Source: Desulfurococcaceae archaeon UBA285 (GTDB lineage: Archaea > Thermoproteota > Thermoprotei_A > Sulfolobales > Desulfurococcaceae). Taken from it: 38,548 bases of DNA. The DNA lies in contig DADP01000013.1 in the NCBI GenBank assembly GCA_002495025.1, positions 1-38,548 of the forward strand, given 5' to 3'. Of the stretch, positions 31,261 through 38,548 are shown piece by piece. The notes below the pieces were generated by a model, which had not been told where the DNA came from, made no database searches, and saw nothing but the letters and a program-made list of their open reading frames with translations. The translations under genes and the position numbers were made by a program. How positions within the stretch are numbered: position 1 is the stretch's first letter; each line of letters starts with the position of its first letter.

Positions 31261-32252
31261 TATTCAACTCCAAGAGACTCTAGTATTCTACTCTGTATTT
31301 TCTTTAGTTTAACAGGTGGATTTACTATTAGTGCTAGTGCTCCATAGAGTCCTACATCGTCTCCAAGCCTAGTTGGCTTTATCTCTGGAAGCCCTGTTAC
31401 TATGTTTTCTCTCACTAGTCTAAGTATGGGCTCGTATAGAATGTCTACATTGTTTAAAAAGACGCTTCCACCAATCGTTATTAATTCTGGGTCGTATGCA
31501 TTTATAACCGACGATATGCCCGCAGCCGTTGCTTTAATGTAGAGGTCTACTATATCCACTGCTAACGGGTCTTTCCTCCTATAGTATTCAAAAATAGTTT
31601 TTGCATCTACAGGGTTTCCACTATTTGCCAGTCTAGCTAGTTCTGAATCATATCTCCTGGTTTTTACCAAGTATTGAAGTAGTTTTGGTAGGTTATTGCC
31701 GCCTGCGTAGGCCTCCCAGTGTCCTACTCCGCCACATCCACACTTTATATTTGAATCAAAGTTTATGACGATGTGTCCTACTTCGTGTGCATTACCCATT
31801 TTTCCAATTAATAATTCTCCATCAACTATTACACCAGCTCCTACACCTGTGCTGAGTGTAATGTAAACGTAGTTTTCTACTCCACGGGCATCACCATAGT
31901 GTTTCTCGCCCCATGCAGCCGCTATAGCATCATTCGCTATGTATACTGGTTTTCTAAAGTATTCTGCGAGGGGTTTAAGCAACTCTATTCTCTTTATTTC
32001 AAGGTTTGGTGTATTAATTACTACTCCTGAGTGTATGTCTAGTGGCCCTATACTCGCAATACCTATACCCCTTACATCTCTAATCAAGTCACGCCATTGA
32101 TTCATTATAGCTTCTATTATGGTTTTAGCAATAGTGTATTCATCTCCCTTCTTGGGAGTTGAGTAGACTGTTTTCTCGAGGATTTTTTCACTATTTGAGA
32201 GGGCAATTCTTGTCTTTGTAGCTCCCAAGTCGACTACAATGTAGTAGTTCAT
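31257..32252 (-). CDS. ROK-family sugar kinase (glucokinase-like)
   Basis: ROK kinases phosphorylate hexoses with ATP; archaeal members act as glucokinase or broad hexokinase. The 331-residue product has the phosphate motif VVDLGATKTRIAL (7-19), GIGIASIGPLDIHSG, ANDAIAAAWGE (catalytic Asp) and the zinc motif CGCGGVGHWEAYAGG, in which the third ligand is His rather than the common Cys. ATG 32252 has GGTGTATTAG before it. It follows metG by 24 nt on the same strand. No DNA-binding domain is present, so it is a kinase, not a repressor. Confidence 0.92.
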   Translation of the reverse strand: MNYYIVVDLGATKTRIALSNSEKILEKTVYSTPKKGDEYTIAKTIIEAIMNQWRDLIRDVRGIGIASIGPLDIHSGVVINTPNLEIKRIELLKPLAEYFRKPVYIANDAIAAAWGEKHYGDARGVENYVYITLSTGVGAGVIVDGELLIGKMGNAHEVGHIVINFDSNIKCGCGGVGHWEAYAGGNNLPKLLQYLVKTRRYDSELARLANSGNPVDAKTIFEYYRRKDPLAVDIVDLYIKATAAGISSVINAYDPELITIGGSVFLNNVDILYEPILRLVRENIVTGLPEIKPTRLGDDVGLYGALALIVNPPVKLKKIQSRILESLGVEY

Positions 32253-32276
32253 CTAATACACCTTCTCCTGAAAAAT

Positions 32277-33782
32277 TTACTTCTTGGGTGTTATTTTCTT
32301 GTATAGTATTGGTGCATCTGTTACATTGAATCTCTCTACTGCTTCAAACGAGTATTTACGTGGATTGTCAATAGTAAACCCGAATACACTAGATATTGTT
32401 TTCGCTGTTCTAGGAGTGAATGGAGCTAGCATTGTAGTTGCTAGTTTTATTATTTCTATAGTGGTGTATAGTTCACGGCTTGGATCGCTTTTCTCCCATG
32501 GTTTTGTTTCGTTTAGGTATTGATTACCTATTCTCGCTACATCCATAGCGATAGAGGCACCGCGTGCTACGTCAAAAGACTCCATTGCTTCTATATAAGC
32601 ATTTAATTTCTCGTTTAACTCTTCTTTCAACTTTGAATCAAGACTCCTCCTGTAGACCTTACCATGTAGTTTTTTGAGGGCTAATACACCAACTCTTCTA
32701 ACTAGATTTCCATATGTATCAGCTAGTTCACTATTATAGATACTGTCTATTAATTCATAGTTAAACTCGCTGTCTTTATCCATATTGAAAATTCTCATTA
32801 ATACATATCTAACAGCGTCGGGTGAACCATATCTTTCAAGCAACTCCTCTATTGACACTATGTTTCCAACACTCTTACTCATTTTTGCCCCTTTTACAGT
32901 GAGATATGAGTGTACTAAGAGCTTTCTCGGCGGTTCAATATCGAGGGCTTTAAGTATTGAAAACCACACTGCTGTATGGAACCACAATATATCTTTACCT
33001 ATCACGTGGTGGACATTGCTCCAATACGACTTGAATCTCTCGTTGTCTACACTGTAACCAATCGCGCTAATGTAGTTTAGTAGTGCATCAAACCAAACGT
33101 ATATAACGTATTTCTCGTCGAATGGTACTGGTATACCCCACCACACTCTTTCAACGGGTCTTGCTATTGACAGGTCGCGTAATCCCTCTTTCTCTATTTT
33201 AGCAATTACTTCCTCGGCATAGCTTCTAGGGTAAACAATGTCTTTGTTTCTCAACACGTCTAATAGGTAGTCTTTAAACTCGCTTAGTTTGAAGTAGTAT
33301 GTCTCCTCTTCCATGAATTCGAGTGGTTTATTGTGGAGTGGACAGTATGGTTTTCCATCTACTTCTATGTATTCACCCGGTGTATAGTATTTCTCACAGT
33401 CGACACAATACCATCCAGAATACTTTGCTTTATAGATCAATCCCTTCTTGTAGATGTAGTTAAAAGCTTCTTTCACAGCCTTCTCGTGGTAGTCATCAGT
33501 AGTTCTAATAAAATGGTCGTATTCAACGTCGAGGCTTCTCCAATAGGATTTAAATACCTCGGCCATTTCATCAACGAATTCTTTTGGCTTCTTTCCTTGT
33601 TTCTCAGCTACATTCTGTATTTTCAACCCGTGTTCATCGTTTCCAGTTAGAAAGAACGTCTTGTAGCCAAGTAGCTTCTTGTACCTGGCTAGTACATCAG
33701 CGAATACTGTGGTGTAAGCGTGTCCAATGTGTGGAGGTGCATTGGGGTAATATATTGGTGTTGTAATGTAAAATACATCCAA
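32277..33782 (-). CDS. metG: Methionyl-tRNA synthetase, bacterial-like short form
   Basis: The enzyme charges tRNA-Met. The 501-residue product has FYITTPIYYPNAPPHIGHAY with HIGH, TGNDEHGLKIQ, one zinc knuckle (CVDCEKYYTPGEY...CPLH), a KMSKS signature (VKGAKMSKSVGN) and a helical anticodon domain (ELADTYGNLVRRVGVL), but no C-terminal tRNA-binding or dimerisation domain. The N-terminal wording resembles bacterial MetRS rather than the archaeal form, which begins differently (ALPYANG-type) and usually has two zinc knuckles. TTG 33782 is chosen because GGTG lies 7 nt before it; the frame is open to 33806. It is followed by the ROK kinase gene and preceded 44 nt away by the radical SAM gene. Confidence 0.95.
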   Translation of the reverse strand: MDVFYITTPIYYPNAPPHIGHAYTTVFADVLARYKKLLGYKTFFLTGNDEHGLKIQNVAEKQGKKPKEFVDEMAEVFKSYWRSLDVEYDHFIRTTDDYHEKAVKEAFNYIYKKGLIYKAKYSGWYCVDCEKYYTPGEYIEVDGKPYCPLHNKPLEFMEEETYYFKLSEFKDYLLDVLRNKDIVYPRSYAEEVIAKIEKEGLRDLSIARPVERVWWGIPVPFDEKYVIYVWFDALLNYISAIGYSVDNERFKSYWSNVHHVIGKDILWFHTAVWFSILKALDIEPPRKLLVHSYLTVKGAKMSKSVGNIVSIEELLERYGSPDAVRYVLMRIFNMDKDSEFNYELIDSIYNSELADTYGNLVRRVGVLALKKLHGKVYRRSLDSKLKEELNEKLNAYIEAMESFDVARGASIAMDVARIGNQYLNETKPWEKSDPSRELYTTIEIIKLATTMLAPFTPRTAKTISSVFGFTIDNPRKYSFEAVERFNVTDAPILYKKITPKK

Positions 33783-33826
33783 TGCTATACACCAATCAAT
33801 ACTCAATATTTAGGGTTTATCTACTA

Positions 33827-35344
33827 CTACTTTTTAACTATTTCTTCGAGTTTAACCATGTATTTGTTTACTTTGTATTTAACATACCACAAGAAGTATT
33901 TTAACAGGGCTTTCACTGGGAGGTAGCGCGGTGAGTCCATGTATACCTTCATTATGTCCTCAGCCCAGTAAATAGTGTGTTCATACATTTTCTTCAATGC
34001 TTCAATATGCTCTGGTTTTAATTGATCTCTCAAAAACCACTTGTTATTGTTCTTTAATACGCCCATTGGTACAAAGAACATTGGAACAATAATGCTTCTA
34101 TAGGGTTTTAATCTATCTATTAACTCAATGGTTTTAACAACATCATCTGGTGTTTCTTCGGGTATTCCGAGAATTACTGTTGCAGCTGGTATAATTTTGT
34201 TTTCATGCATTATTCTAAAAGCGTCTTCAACAATACTCGGCCATTCTTCTGGTGGATACGGTGCTGATTTCGCTACCATTATTTTTCGTGCTAGATTTGG
34301 ACTACCTGTTTCAATACCTACTTCGACACCAATAAACTTCCTGTGTTCACTCAATATGTATTCATGCATTAACTTAGATATGAGTCTGTAGTTTTCCTCC
34401 GCGTATTTTATTGCCGCTAGACTTGCATGCGACCATGCAACGCTTCCATCAGGCCCTATTCTCTCCAAGACTTCTTTGTGGAGTTTAATCAAGGGGTCTG
34501 GACGCGGTTTTACACCGTCGGCATAGTAGAGTAATACGTCTTCACTGTGCAGTATAGTGCTTTTTACTCCTGCTCTCAGGTTTACTTCGACTTCTGCTAG
34601 TATTTTTTCGAGTGGTATAAATCTAAGCGGTCTTAGTGTTACACTACAGAATTTACAGCCTCTTGGACAACCCCTCATAATCTCTACTAATCCATTAACA
34701 CTAGCCCCCTTGATTACTGGTATTTCATTAACTCCGGGAGCGTTGTCTACTCCTACATATACATATCTCGGTAGTGGTTCTCCACGTAGTGCTTTTTCAA
34801 CTAGTTTTACAACTACCCGCTCACCCTCTCCTTCAACTATAGTGTCTACACCCCACTTCTCTACGAATTCTGTTTCATATAGCCACTGCCACGCGGCTGG
34901 ACCACCCACTATGATCTTTGCACCATTCTTCTTCGCACGCCTTATAGCAGGGCTCTCCATTAACCTAATAAAACTCCTTCTATTAATTGGTTCTAGTCCA
35001 GTTAGACTCCACCACTCACTACTTGGAGGACCATATGCAAAGTAGTCGTGGTGTCCAATCATAACGATCTTCGCTGAATCAACATGTTTATCGAGGTGGT
35101 CTGGATCTATTATTGCAGCATTGAATCCAGCATTAACTAATACAGCTTCTATTTTCCTCAATCCATAGGGTGCTTCAACCGGTCTACCCAAATCGTCTAC
35201 TTTTGGTTTCGGGGCTGCTAGATAAAGCCATAACCTTTCACTCATCGCTATGGGTGGCCCCGTGGCGATAAAGCCAAGGAACTCCTTGCCATGATGATTA
35301 CTCATCATTGTTCTATCGCTTGTTATTATAACCTCGTATTTCAC
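33827..35344 (-). CDS. B12-binding-type radical SAM protein
   Basis: The 505-residue product has a Rossmann-like N-terminal domain (about 60-180, with VGGPAAW and IVEGEGE) like the cobalamin domain of class B radical SAM methyltransferases, followed by the radical SAM core with EIMRGCPRGCKFCSVTLRP (C226-x3-C230-x2-C233) and GVEVGIETGSPNLARKIM. A full cobalamin motif (D-x-H-x-x-G) is not evident, so B12 binding is not sure. The substrate is unknown; tRNA or lipid methylation or methylthiolation are known for relatives. GTG 35344 overlaps the stop of the small upstream gene by 4 nt, so they are co-translated. Confidence 0.85.
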   Translation of the reverse strand: MKYEVIITSDRTMMSNHHGKEFLGFIATGPPIAMSERLWLYLAAPKPKVDDLGRPVEAPYGLRKIEAVLVNAGFNAAIIDPDHLDKHVDSAKIVMIGHHDYFAYGPPSSEWWSLTGLEPINRRSFIRLMESPAIRRAKKNGAKIIVGGPAAWQWLYETEFVEKWGVDTIVEGEGERVVVKLVEKALRGEPLPRYVYVGVDNAPGVNEIPVIKGASVNGLVEIMRGCPRGCKFCSVTLRPLRFIPLEKILAEVEVNLRAGVKSTILHSEDVLLYYADGVKPRPDPLIKLHKEVLERIGPDGSVAWSHASLAAIKYAEENYRLISKLMHEYILSEHRKFIGVEVGIETGSPNLARKIMVAKSAPYPPEEWPSIVEDAFRIMHENKIIPAATVILGIPEETPDDVVKTIELIDRLKPYRSIIVPMFFVPMGVLKNNNKWFLRDQLKPEHIEALKKMYEHTIYWAEDIMKVYMDSPRYLPVKALLKYFLWYVKYKVNKYMVKLEEIVKK

Positions 35345-35673
35345 TGTGCAACCACCTTGGATTTCAAATTGCTTGGTAGGGCTTCTAAGAGCTCTTGATC
35401 ACATGTAACTACATCTGTATATTTGTCGACGCCGGATCTCGTTGCATCACCCGGGTTTACTACGTATAATTCAATAGTAAACGACGTGTTTTTCTGGAGG
35501 AAGCTACGCATAGACTCTAATACTCTAGAAACACCGGAATTAGAGATTACTATGAGTTTTAATCCACGTGGGCCATAAACCCTGTAGAGTGTAGTTAATC
35601 TCTCTAGGCATTTATCATCTGGGTTGCCTATGATGAGAACAGCCGCTCCAGGGTCTTTAAATCCCGCCTCCAT
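35341..35673 (-). CDS. Small hypothetical protein, partner of radical SAM gene
   Basis: I do not recognise the family. The 110-residue product (ATG 35673; in-frame GTG 35685 is the alternative) has an alpha/beta pattern: AAVLIIGNPDDKCLERLTTLY, LKLIVISNSGVSRVLESMRSF and FTIELYVVNPGD, then a C-terminal DVVTCDQELLEAL. The order of strands and helices could be a small Rossmann-like or PIN-like fold. Its stop overlaps the start of the radical SAM gene by 4 nt, so its job is likely linked to that enzyme. Confidence 0.6.
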   Translation of the reverse strand: MEAGFKDPGAAVLIIGNPDDKCLERLTTLYRVYGPRGLKLIVISNSGVSRVLESMRSFLQKNTSFTIELYVVNPGDATRSGVDKYTDVVTCDQELLEALPSNLKSKVVAQ

Positions 35674-35708
35674 TGTAATCCACACTCAAAAACAATGTTT
35701 ATCCAATA

Positions 35709-35720
35709 TGTCTATAGACA
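35709..35720. promoter_or_regulatory. 12-nt perfect palindrome between divergent genes
   Basis: TGTCTATAGACA is a perfect palindrome in the 108-nt gap between the small gene (minus, ATG 35673) and the DUF357-fusion gene (plus, GTG 35782). Its halves, TGTCTA and TAGACA, also occur in the inverted repeat upstream of the Mo/W operon (8855-8878). A dimeric regulator site is plausible. Confidence 0.4.
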
Positions 35721-35781
35721 CAGGTCCTAGTTAATAAATTTTTCCTTGAATCATACTATACTTGTTTAAACGGGGGTTGAA

Positions 35782-36489
35782 GTGGCAGGCATTGACTTGA
35801 AAGATAGAATAAGTGCTTACATATACAATGTAGAACAGTTTCTAAATAGCGTCAAAGAAGAAGAATTGAGTAGAGAAGCCTCTTATATTGTTTCACTTGC
35901 AAGAGACTACCTCAATGATGCAAAATACTACTTGGAGAAAGGAGACTACATTACTAGTTTATCGTGTATTGCATATGCAGAGGGATTACTGGACGCACTA
36001 AGACACCAAGGTCATATTAAAACAGCTGATTGGAAGCCTCTAAGCGAAGCATTGAAACGACCACTAGTTTTAGTAGCTGGTAGCTTTGAATTCCTCCACC
36101 CAGGCCACCTTGCACTATTGAAGCGGGCTTGGGAGCTTGGTAGGGTACACGTAGTAGTATCTAGAGATAGAAACTTCGAGAAATTCAAGGGTAGAAAACC
36201 AGTTCTAAGTGAAAACGATAGATTGGAAGTCGTGAGAAGTGTAAAGTATGTTTCTTCGGCGTCTCTCGGAGATGAAGAAGACTTTCTCAAACCCATTATT
36301 GATTTAAAACCAGATATTATTCTACTAGGCCCTGATCAATGGATAGAACCAAGTGAACTCAAAGAGCTCTTAGAGAAGAGAGGACTAGTTAATGTCAAGA
36401 TATTAAAGTATGAAAAGAGGGAAGGTTTGTGGAGTTCTACTAGTGTATATAGTGAATTGAAAAAACAATTGTGTATTAACCACGATTGA
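35782..36489 (+). CDS. DUF357-nucleotidyltransferase fusion protein
   Basis: The 235-residue product joins an N-terminal helical DUF357 domain (about residues 8-78: YIYNVEQFLNSV...ASYIVSLARDYLNDAKYYLEKGDYITSLSCIAYAEGLLDAL) to a C-terminal cytidylyltransferase-like domain (about 94-225). The latter has the nucleotide motif GSFEFLHPGHL (100-110, H-x-G-H) and the ending LWSSTSVYSEL, similar to S-S-T of FAD synthetase RibL and glycerol-phosphate cytidylyltransferases. Substrate is not shown; FAD, cytidylyl-alcohol or other nucleotide transfer are all possible. GTG 35782 follows GGGGGTTGAA. It converges on the iron-sulfur flavoprotein gene with a 14-nt overlap. Confidence 0.85.
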   Translation: MAGIDLKDRISAYIYNVEQFLNSVKEEELSREASYIVSLARDYLNDAKYYLEKGDYITSLSCIAYAEGLLDALRHQGHIKTADWKPLSEALKRPLVLVAGSFEFLHPGHLALLKRAWELGRVHVVVSRDRNFEKFKGRKPVLSENDRLEVVRSVKYVSSASLGDEEDFLKPIIDLKPDIILLGPDQWIEPSELKELLEKRGLVNVKILKYEKREGLWSSTSVYSELKKQLCINHD

Positions 36490-37198
36490 GTTCTTCTAGT
36501 AGTTTAATTCTCTCCTCTTTACTCCCATTATTGTTATTTGCATAGTTCTTTGCTAGAGCTGCGAGTTTTTCTATGTCAACTTCTGGTTTGTAGCCAATGT
36601 GTTTACCATATGTTTTTAGTGCTTTTATTGTCTCTACTACTAGGTATCCAACGTTATATGCGTCTCTTACTGCTCCTTCATCGCTGACAGCGTCTTCTTC
36701 GTGTGTGTATGCCATACTCCATGGAGCTATAATTACACCCATACTGTTTAATACTATTGCGAGATAGGAAATAGTCATCATTACACCGCTATCTGCTCCT
36801 GTTGCTATAAATCCTGCTACTTTACCCTCTAATAGGCTCCTCTGCCCGTGGAATATCATGTTTTCAAAGCTTGTTAGTCTATCAATAAAGTTCTTTAATA
36901 CGCCGCTTGGTGCATACCAGTATACTGGTGTAGCAATTATTAATCCATCTGCTTGTAGTATTTTCTCTCCTATTTTATTGAAGTCATCGTCTCTTATTAT
37001 ACATGGAAATCTACAGTATTTAACATCGTCTGAAACACAGCCTATACACGGCTTTATATTGTAGTCGTATAGAAAAATAGTTTCTACTTCACCACCAGCA
37101 TCTAATACTCCCTTCTCGGCTATTTTAGCTAGTTGTATTGATGAACCATATTTTCTCGGCGAACCATGTATTATTAATACACGTGGCTTCCAAGTCAT
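36476..37198 (-). CDS. Iron-sulfur flavoprotein / NAD(P)H-FMN reductase family protein
   Basis: The 240-residue product has a flavodoxin-like start VLIIHGSPRKYGSSIQLAK (FMN phosphate loop), a cysteine cluster C51-x2-C54-x7-C62-x3-C66 suited to a [4Fe-4S] cluster, IIATPVYWYAPSGVLKNFIDR (second FMN loop) and GFIATGADSG. It resembles archaeal iron-sulfur flavoprotein (Isf), an electron carrier often linked with oxygen defence. The Cys spacing (C-x2-C-x7-C-x3-C) differs from the compact pattern usual for the family. ATG 37198 has AGGTG nearby. A convergent overlap of 14 nt joins it to the DUF357-fusion gene. Confidence 0.88.
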   Translation of the reverse strand: MTWKPRVLIIHGSPRKYGSSIQLAKIAEKGVLDAGGEVETIFLYDYNIKPCIGCVSDDVKYCRFPCIIRDDDFNKIGEKILQADGLIIATPVYWYAPSGVLKNFIDRLTSFENMIFHGQRSLLEGKVAGFIATGADSGVMMTISYLAIVLNSMGVIIAPWSMAYTHEEDAVSDEGAVRDAYNVGYLVVETIKALKTYGKHIGYKPEVDIEKLAALAKNYANNNNGSKEERIKLLEELNRG

Positions 37199-37281
37199 AC
37201 ATTACACCTCTAAGCAAACCCTAGAGATTTTAATCTAATTGAAACATGCTTATATATTGTGTCGCCAACCAGGGATTTAAC

Positions 37282-37761
37282 ATGGAGAGAACATATCCAA
37301 AATACGCTATTACAGCAGTGGGAGCCGTATTAATACGCGGCGATGAAATACTACTCGTTAAACGCGGCTATTCACCAGGTAAGGGCAAGTGGTCTATACC
37401 CGGGGGAGTTGTTGAAGCTGGTGAGAGCTTAATAGAAGCCGCGAAACGAGAACTACTAGAAGAAACAGGATTGGAAGCTGAGCCAATAGGTATTATCTGG
37501 GTATTAAACAACATTGTAAAAGACCGTGAAGGCAGAGTAAAATACCACTATGTAATAATCGACGTATTATTTGATTCAAATACAATAAAAGGAGATTTAA
37601 AACCAGGTAGTGACGCCGTTGAAGCATCATGGTTTAAAATACGAGATTTAAGAGAAAACCCCGAGGTATCGAGGACAGTTAAACTACTCATAGATAGAAT
37701 CCAAGTATATGGATTAACCTATATACCAATAACTAATACTGAAAACATTGTTGTAGAGTGA
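37282..37761 (+). CDS. NUDIX hydrolase (ADP-ribose pyrophosphatase-like)
   Basis: The 159-residue product contains a full NUDIX box, GGVVEAGESLIEAAKRELLEETGLEAE (G-x5-E-x7-R-E-x2-E-E-x-G), inside an alpha/beta sandwich. NUDIX enzymes hydrolyse nucleoside diphosphates linked to another group; this sequence resembles archaeal ADP-ribose pyrophosphatases, but the substrate is inferred. ATG 37282 is preferred over ATG 37246, because a TATA-like TTATATATT (37249-37257) lies 29 nt upstream and would start a leaderless transcript there. It stands alone. Confidence 0.92.
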   Translation: MERTYPKYAITAVGAVLIRGDEILLVKRGYSPGKGKWSIPGGVVEAGESLIEAAKRELLEETGLEAEPIGIIWVLNNIVKDREGRVKYHYVIIDVLFDSNTIKGDLKPGSDAVEASWFKIRDLRENPEVSRTVKLLIDRIQVYGLTYIPITNTENIVVE

Positions 37762-37830
37762 TAGTCTAGAGATAATAACTATACATATTTATTAACCACA
37801 CCCCTTTCTACTTATAAGTGGGTGAACTGT

Positions 37831-38548
37831 GTGAAAGCAATTACAACTCGTACTATAGCCATAATAGGAGTTCTAGTTGTAATTATAGCAGTCATTGCCG
37901 GAGTAGTCTTTTTGAGACCTCCTGCACCAACAGAAACTACTCCAACCCAGACCTCTCCCACACCATCCAAGAAATACCTCCATGAAACAGTGTTGTATAT
38001 TATTTCCAACGAGGAATTGACGAGAATCCAGTTGTTTAAAGCTGGAGTAGCAGATATCGCAGCTATAACTCCAGCTAGGTGGAAAGACCTAAATGGAACC
38101 CCTGTTGGAAACTTCTACCTGGTCTTAGAACCAGACCCTTCAAAGCCAAGACTGACAATCCAACACATAATATTGAATACTATGAGAGAACCATTCAATA
38201 TACCAGAAGTTAGACAAGCACTTGCCTGGGCTGTACCATACGATACAATTATATCACAAGTATTTGGAGGTCTATACACAAGACTATATACTATTGTACC
38301 AAAAGGCGTGTTTGGTTATACCGAGTTCGGCATTGTAAAATACGAGTACAATAGAACAAAAGCACAAGAAATAATTAACAAGTTAAAAGAGGAGAGAGGG
38401 TTTGATCCGTCAAAATACACTATAACAATATACTACAACATTGGAAACACTGCAAGAGCACAAATAGCTGCACTAATTCAAAACGAGTGGGCAAGACTAG
38501 GCTTCAAAGTTCTAACACAGCCGCTGAACTGGCCCGAATACCTAGACA
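37831..38548 (+). CDS. ABC transporter solute-binding protein, family 5-like (partial at right edge)
   Basis: The frame is open to the window end (239 codons seen). The product starts with a membrane signal (TIAIIGVLVVIIAVIAGVVFL, about residues 8-28) and a Pro/Thr-rich linker (PPAPTETTPTQTSPTPSKK), then NEELTRIQLFKAGVADIAAITPA, IILNTMREPFNIPEVRQALAWAVPYDTII, VFGGLYTRLYTIVPKGVFGY and YNRTKAQEIINKL. These segments match peptide/sugar binding proteins, but in full-length members they come after a first lobe of about 200 residues that is missing here. GTG 37831 has GGTGA (37821-37825) before it, and the linker directly continues into the conserved part. A dipeptide or oligosaccharide importer is likely; the transporter genes must follow beyond the edge. 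Confidence 0.85.
   Translation, partial: MKAITTRTIAIIGVLVVIIAVIAGVVFLRPPAPTETTPTQTSPTPSKKYLHETVLYIISNEELTRIQLFKAGVADIAAITPARWKDLNGTPVGNFYLVLEPDPSKPRLTIQHIILNTMREPFNIPEVRQALAWAVPYDTIISQVFGGLYTRLYTIVPKGVFGYTEFGIVKYEYNRTKAQEIINKLKEERGFDPSKYTITIYYNIGNTARAQIAALIQNEWARLGFKVLTQPLNWPEYLD

Noticed and set aside
34557..35045. 162-codon plus-strand reading frame opposite the radical SAM gene
   Set aside because: The minus strand encodes the radical SAM core with its cysteine motif; the plus frame is a shadow.

Overview
The window reads as a stretch of a hyperthermophilic crenarchaeal chromosome, most likely from the Desulfurococcales; I cannot name the species from the sequence alone. Reasons: RfcS/RfcL clamp loader, a GINS subunit overlapping MCM, archaeal-type CCA-adding enzyme, Trm-G10, a Tfx-family regulator, a very GC-rich intron-containing tRNA-Pro in an AT-rich background, TATA boxes close to start codons, GGTG-type ribosome binding sites and many TTG/GTG starts.

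Layout. (1) 1-3739: the leader-distal end of a CRISPR array (12 repeats seen, leader off the left edge), a predicted stem-loop, a Cas6-like RAMP endonuclease, a convergent PD-(D/E)XK-like protein, then almost 1 kb without a credible gene. (2) 3740-8878: a small membrane protein, another gene-poor stretch with possible gene remnants, and a leftward five-gene operon (Tfx-type regulator, molybdopterin-binding protein, molybdate/tungstate ABC binding protein and permease, XdhC) that supplies and matures Mo/W cofactor; its promoter has an inverted repeat. (3) 8941-14001: replication core, rfcS-rfcL leftward and gins23-mcm rightward from a shared promoter region. (4) 14014-16837: a PIG-L deacetylase divergent from a GH4 glycosidase, a small protein and tRNA-Pro(GGG) with a 31-nt intron. 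(5) 17106-24122: RNA end-processing and modification genes (thpR, cca, a COG2112-type kinase, UPF0200/UPF0201 pair, rnz, trmG10), plus a Cys-rich secreted protein. (6) 24152-33782: housekeeping metabolism (prs, AmmeMemoRadiSam radical SAM enzyme, GPN GTPase, flavodiiron protein, HAD phosphatase, asparaginase-type Ntn hydrolase, SpoIIM-like membrane protein, ROK kinase) and a bacterial-looking MetRS. (7) 33827-38548: a B12-type radical SAM enzyme with a small partner, a DUF357-nucleotidyltransferase fusion, an iron-sulfur flavoprotein, a NUDIX hydrolase, and the start of an ABC solute-binding protein that lacks the usual N-terminal lobe.

The parts least explained by known systems are the Cas6 / nuclease-like / CRISPR-end neighbourhood with its structured spacer region, the inverted repeats in several 5' regions (two of them placing the ribosome binding site in a hairpin loop), the atypical zinc motif of MCM, and the short solute-binding protein.
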